Below the pieces are notes generated by a model that did not search any database, was not told the origin of the DNA, and was given only the letters and a program-made list of their open reading frames with translations. From positions 3,895,001 to 3,959,000 of the forward strand of contig OY482861.1 of the NCBI GenBank assembly GCA_960531495.1: a stretch of 64,000 nt of DNA. The letters are read 5' to 3'. The stretch's first letter is position 1, and the number at the start of each line of letters is the position of its first letter. Origin of the DNA: Zeus faber (lineage: Eukaryota > Chordata > Actinopteri > Zeiformes > Zeidae). A program made the translations under genes and the position numbers. This document shows positions 62,157 to 64,000 of the stretch, piece by piece.

Positions 62157-63988
62157 GTGGCATCGAGGGCACCGAGACGCTCTCTACCGCCGCCGGCTAC
62201 ATCTCCACCGCCGCCAGCCACGTCTCCACCACCCCCGGGCCGCATCTCCACCGCTGCTAGCCTTCTCCTCTGGTTCCATGCCTGGGCGGTCTATCCTGTG
62301 TTCCGTCCATCGCCAAGGAAGACACACTCCCCCGCCAGCCTTCTCTTCACAAGGCAGGACCTCTGCCTCGCTCCTCTGTTGGTGCACCCCCTGGGACATC
62401 CTCTGAGGCAGCAGCAGAAGACAGGCTGTCTCACCATGCTGGTCGGTGGACCATCCATGGTCCATAATGTCAGATCAACAGGTGCCACACTTCCTGCCAC
62501 CCAGGTGCATGCATGGAGGACATTAATATCACCACCCCACAGCTGCTCAACCATCACCCTTCAGTCTCTGCTGTTGTGGTGCATGTGGGCACCAACAACC
62601 TTAAAATGCAGCAATCAGAGAAACTTAAAGAAGATTTTGTGTGCCTCATAAACAGTGATTTAATACATACAAGCAGTGCATTGTGTCTGGCCCACTGCCC
62701 TCCCCCCGTTTAGCCGATTGCAGCACCTGCACATCTGGCTGAAGAGCTACGGCTGCAACAGAGGCATCCCCTACGTGGACATCCCCTACGCCGGGATTTT
62801 CAGTGCTGCTGCTTGGCCTTCAACTGCCTTTTATCCAGATTTTAACACAGAGGAGCTGTCCCCTATTTCAATGACACGTCTGACTGCCCTGGACTCTGCG
62901 CCCCGTACAAAGACAAAAACTCACATAAAACATTGCAGCCCTGGCTAAATGAATCCACCCAAGACCTAAAAAGAGAATGTAGGAGAAAGGAACGGAAATG
63001 GAAGAAAAGTGGTTTAAATGTATTTTATGAGATCTGGAAAGATGCTATGCACAATTATCAAGGGGCAGTTCAAGAAGCAAGAGCAGCATTCTTCTCTAAC
63101 CTGATTGTTGCAAACCATTCCAACCCCAGAATTTTAATTAAGGTAATAGACTCCGTCATCACCCCCTTCCCCTGCCATCTTACTCAGGCCTCACCAGAGA
63201 TGTGTGAGGAGTTTTAAAACCTTTTTTGCCAAAAATGCTGAGAATATAAGACAGCAAATTACACCCCCTGACCAGGTTATACATGGCAGTACTGACATTG
63301 ACAGTTATTTGAGCAATTTTGAAGAAGGTCCTGGGTTCGATTCCTGCCTCGGGCGCTGTGGGCACCATGCTCCGGGCGGGTTATCTCCCAAATAGGAGCC
63401 TTTCTGTGTGGAGTTTGCGTGTTCTCCCCCTGCTCACATGGGGTTTCCTCCACTTAATGACAGTCTGGACCCCCACCAAAAACATGCACACATCATCGTC
63501 TGACCAGCGATGACCACTCGTTTCCAGGTCCCCGGGCGCGTCCATGAATGCTGCCCACTGCTTCTGGCTGTGCCCCCGGAGGAAGAACAAGCCAAGGATG
63601 GGTTAAATGCAGAGGCCACATTTCACTGGCCACCATCCAAAGCGTGTGTGTGTGCGTGCATGTGTTGTAGTGTGGTGTGGTGTGTGACAATTAAAGATTC
63701 TTCATTCACATGAAATCAATCATGTGCAGCCTTGACATTGTCCCCACCACATTCCTTAAAGAGGTGATTGACACGGTTGGACCCAGTTCATTATCTATTT
63801 CAAATAGCTCGCTGGAAAAAGGCATTTTTCCTTCTGCTTTTAAACATGCTGTGGTCAGTCCTCTTTTAAAGATACCAAACCTTGATCCGTCTGTTCTTAA
63901 GAATTTTAGGCCTATTTCTAAACTTCCATTTCTTTCAAAGGTTTTAGAGAAGGTGGTATCAACCCTGCTTTTGGCGTTTGTGTCATAA
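62157..63988 (+). mobile_element. CR1/L2-like LINE with ORF1 esterase-like segment, runs off the window
   Basis: The ORF1 part has a Pro/Ser-rich start and SVSAVVVHVGTNNLKMQQSE (62550-62610), the G-T-N block of SGNH esterases found in ORF1 of CR1-type LINEs. The ORF2 part includes QPWLNESTQDLKRECRRKER (62934-62993) and, after a SINE, IVPTTFLKEVIDTVGPSSLS and NLDPSVLKNFRPISKLPFLS (63740-63948), the RT fingers. Frame breaks are numerous. Confidence 0.75.
63322..63706 (+). repeat. tRNA-headed SINE, 5'-truncated, inside LINE
   Basis: Starts within the head (AAGGTCCTGGGTTCGATTCC, B box) and runs through TGTGGAGTTTGCGTGTTCTC to the tail GACAATTAAAGATTCTTC. Same family as 15644-16085. It separates the two ORF2 parts of the LINE. 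Confidence 0.88.
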
Positions 63989-64000
63989 TAACGTCTTTGA

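Overview
The window is vertebrate nuclear DNA, almost certainly from a ray-finned (teleost) fish. It holds short exons with GT/AG borders, long AT-rich introns, CA/TG microsatellites, and a repeat fauna typical of fish: Tc1 transposons with inverted ends, tRNA-headed SINEs, LINEs with a restriction-like endonuclease, gypsy and Gmr1-like retrotransposons, and gamma-type endogenous retroviruses. Nothing looks bacterial: no operons, no CRISPR and no prokaryotic gene density.

Region 1 (1-14330, + strand) is the 3' half of one host gene, SPTLC1, the long-chain-base subunit 1 of serine palmitoyltransferase. Eight coding exons are visible (363-452, 2735-2842, 3252-3347, 3648-3744, 5298-5352, 9746-9863, 12286-12359, 13291-13384). 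Their phases join cleanly into a 243-residue C-terminal part, followed by a long 3' UTR with poly(A) signals. One intron carries a minus-strand LINE of the restriction-like-endonuclease type, and another intron carries a short MITE.

Region 2 (14430-35830) is a nested retroelement complex. Two SINEs and a Tc1 element come first. A minus-strand provirus (called provirus C here) then spans 18099-35826. It is bounded by its own two LTRs and by a matching 4-bp duplication, CCTT. A second Tc1 element sits in its 3' LTR, and the empty target is still readable in its 5' LTR. A MITE, an L1-like LINE remnant and a complete second provirus (ERV1, + strand, 27008-34927) lie inside it. ERV1 has identical-length 336-bp LTRs, a proline-tRNA primer site, gag and env remnants, and almost no pol. 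Its two LTRs differ by a dense one-directional A/G tract confined to U3, which removes the TATA box of the right copy.

Region 3 (35880-38375) is a CR1/L2-like LINE split by a SINE. Region 4 (about 40090-49634, + strand) is ERV2, a young and nearly complete gamma-type provirus related to provirus C. It has a long gag, protease, RT/RNase H/integrase and env, each carrying only a few lesions, and LTRs that differ at 6 of about 270 positions.

Region 5 (52600-60090, minus strand) is a composite of two Ty3/gypsy-type elements. One is a canonical gag-PR-RT-RH-IN element with a 5' LTR. Its integrase is joined in frame to the gag of a second element, whose remaining domains run PR-IN-RT, the Gmr1-like order. 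Region 6 (60335-63990) holds a solo LTR with a 5-bp duplication, an L1-like RT fragment, an unclassified repeat, and a LINE with an ORF1 esterase-like segment, itself broken by a SINE and running off the window.

Only SPTLC1 is a clear host gene. Everything after about 14.4 kb is best read as layered insertions.
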